From NCBI GenBank assembly GCA_028694545.1, contig JAQVKV010000145.1, forward strand, positions 1-6,422: a DNA stretch of 6,422 nucleotides, given 5' to 3'. A program made the translations under genes and the position numbers. A model generated the notes under the pieces. It saw nothing but the letters and a program-made list of their open reading frames with translations, ran no database searches and was not told where the DNA came from. Source of the stretch: Zavarzinia sp. GTDB lineage: Bacteria; Pseudomonadota; Alphaproteobacteria; Zavarziniales; Zavarziniaceae. Below, in pieces: positions 6,361 to 6,422 of this stretch. Position 1 is the stretch's first letter, and each line of letters opens with the position of its first letter.

Positions 6361-6422
6361 ATGACGGGTTCAGTTTTCCACGGTGAATTGCACGCGCGGG
6401 CCCGAGAATCGGCTGTAACCGA
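6361..6422 (+). CDS. Possible start of a divergent gene, cut by the window end
   Basis: The ATG at 6361 opens a frame that stays open to the window end for 20 codons (MTGSVFHGELHARARESAVT). Purine-rich GGGA lies about 4 nt upstream (6353-6356), within GGGATGGGA. The position, divergent from phnM across a regulatory region, is where a gene would be expected. The FHxGEL-like start recalls pyridoxamine-phosphate-oxidase-like proteins, but 20 residues are too few to assign a family and a chance frame of this length is common. Confidence 0.3.
   Translation, partial: MTGSVFHGELHARARESAVT

Noticed and set aside
1..6422. Metabolic link between the gcv operon and phnM (for example through glyphosate or sarcosine breakdown)
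   Set aside because: The genes are on opposite strands, separated by a terminator and an unrelated gene. No sarcosine oxidase or phnJ is visible, so adjacency alone does not support it.
1..6422. tRNA, rRNA, CRISPR array, insertion sequence or attachment site
   Set aside because: No cloverleaf-like sequence, spaced direct repeats, transposase frame or terminal inverted repeats were seen.

Overview
This 6.4 kb window is GC-rich (roughly two thirds G+C by eye) and carries ordinary bacterial chromosomal genes. The set suggests an alphaproteobacterium, perhaps a Rhodospirillales relative. The grounds are a glycine decarboxylase split into GcvPA and GcvPB, a PhnM close to the carbon-phosphorus lyase family, very compact spacing, and GC-saturated codons that leave long spurious ORFs on both strands. 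The taxonomic call is inference only.

Left part (1-3942, + strand): a tight glycine cleavage operon, gcvT (5' end cut off by the window)-gcvH-gcvPA-gcvPB. GcvPA and GcvPB together decarboxylate glycine with PLP. The lipoyl-lysine of GcvH carries the aminomethyl arm to GcvT, which releases ammonia and makes 5,10-methylene-tetrahydrofolate. The fourth component, dihydrolipoyl dehydrogenase, is not in the window. Gaps are 9 and 11 nt, and gcvPA/gcvPB overlap by an ATGA. A strong hairpin followed by a T-rich stretch (3950-3995) closes the operon.

Middle (4043-4552, + strand): one gene for a small exported protein with a proline-rich linker and a TonB C-terminal-like domain containing four cysteines. 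It meets the next gene tail to tail with only 10 nt between stop codons.

Right part (6121-4563, - strand): a complete PhnM-type amidohydrolase, followed after a 53-nt gap by a 105-residue protein I do not recognise. The gap is almost entirely a two-part hairpin, and no clear ribosome binding site precedes the small gene. No other C-P lyase gene is visible, so this phnM is not followed by the rest of a phn operon. Upstream of phnM (6122-6422) is an AT-rich regulatory stretch. It holds a good sigma70-like promoter for phnM and TCTAG-containing sites, one of which resembles the published mycobacterial PhnF operator. A divergent + strand gene may start at 6361, but only about 20 codons are visible.

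I see no mobile element, CRISPR array, tRNA or rRNA. Nothing in the window is clearly a new system. The least explained part is the phnM / 105-residue gene pair with its hairpin and candidate operators.
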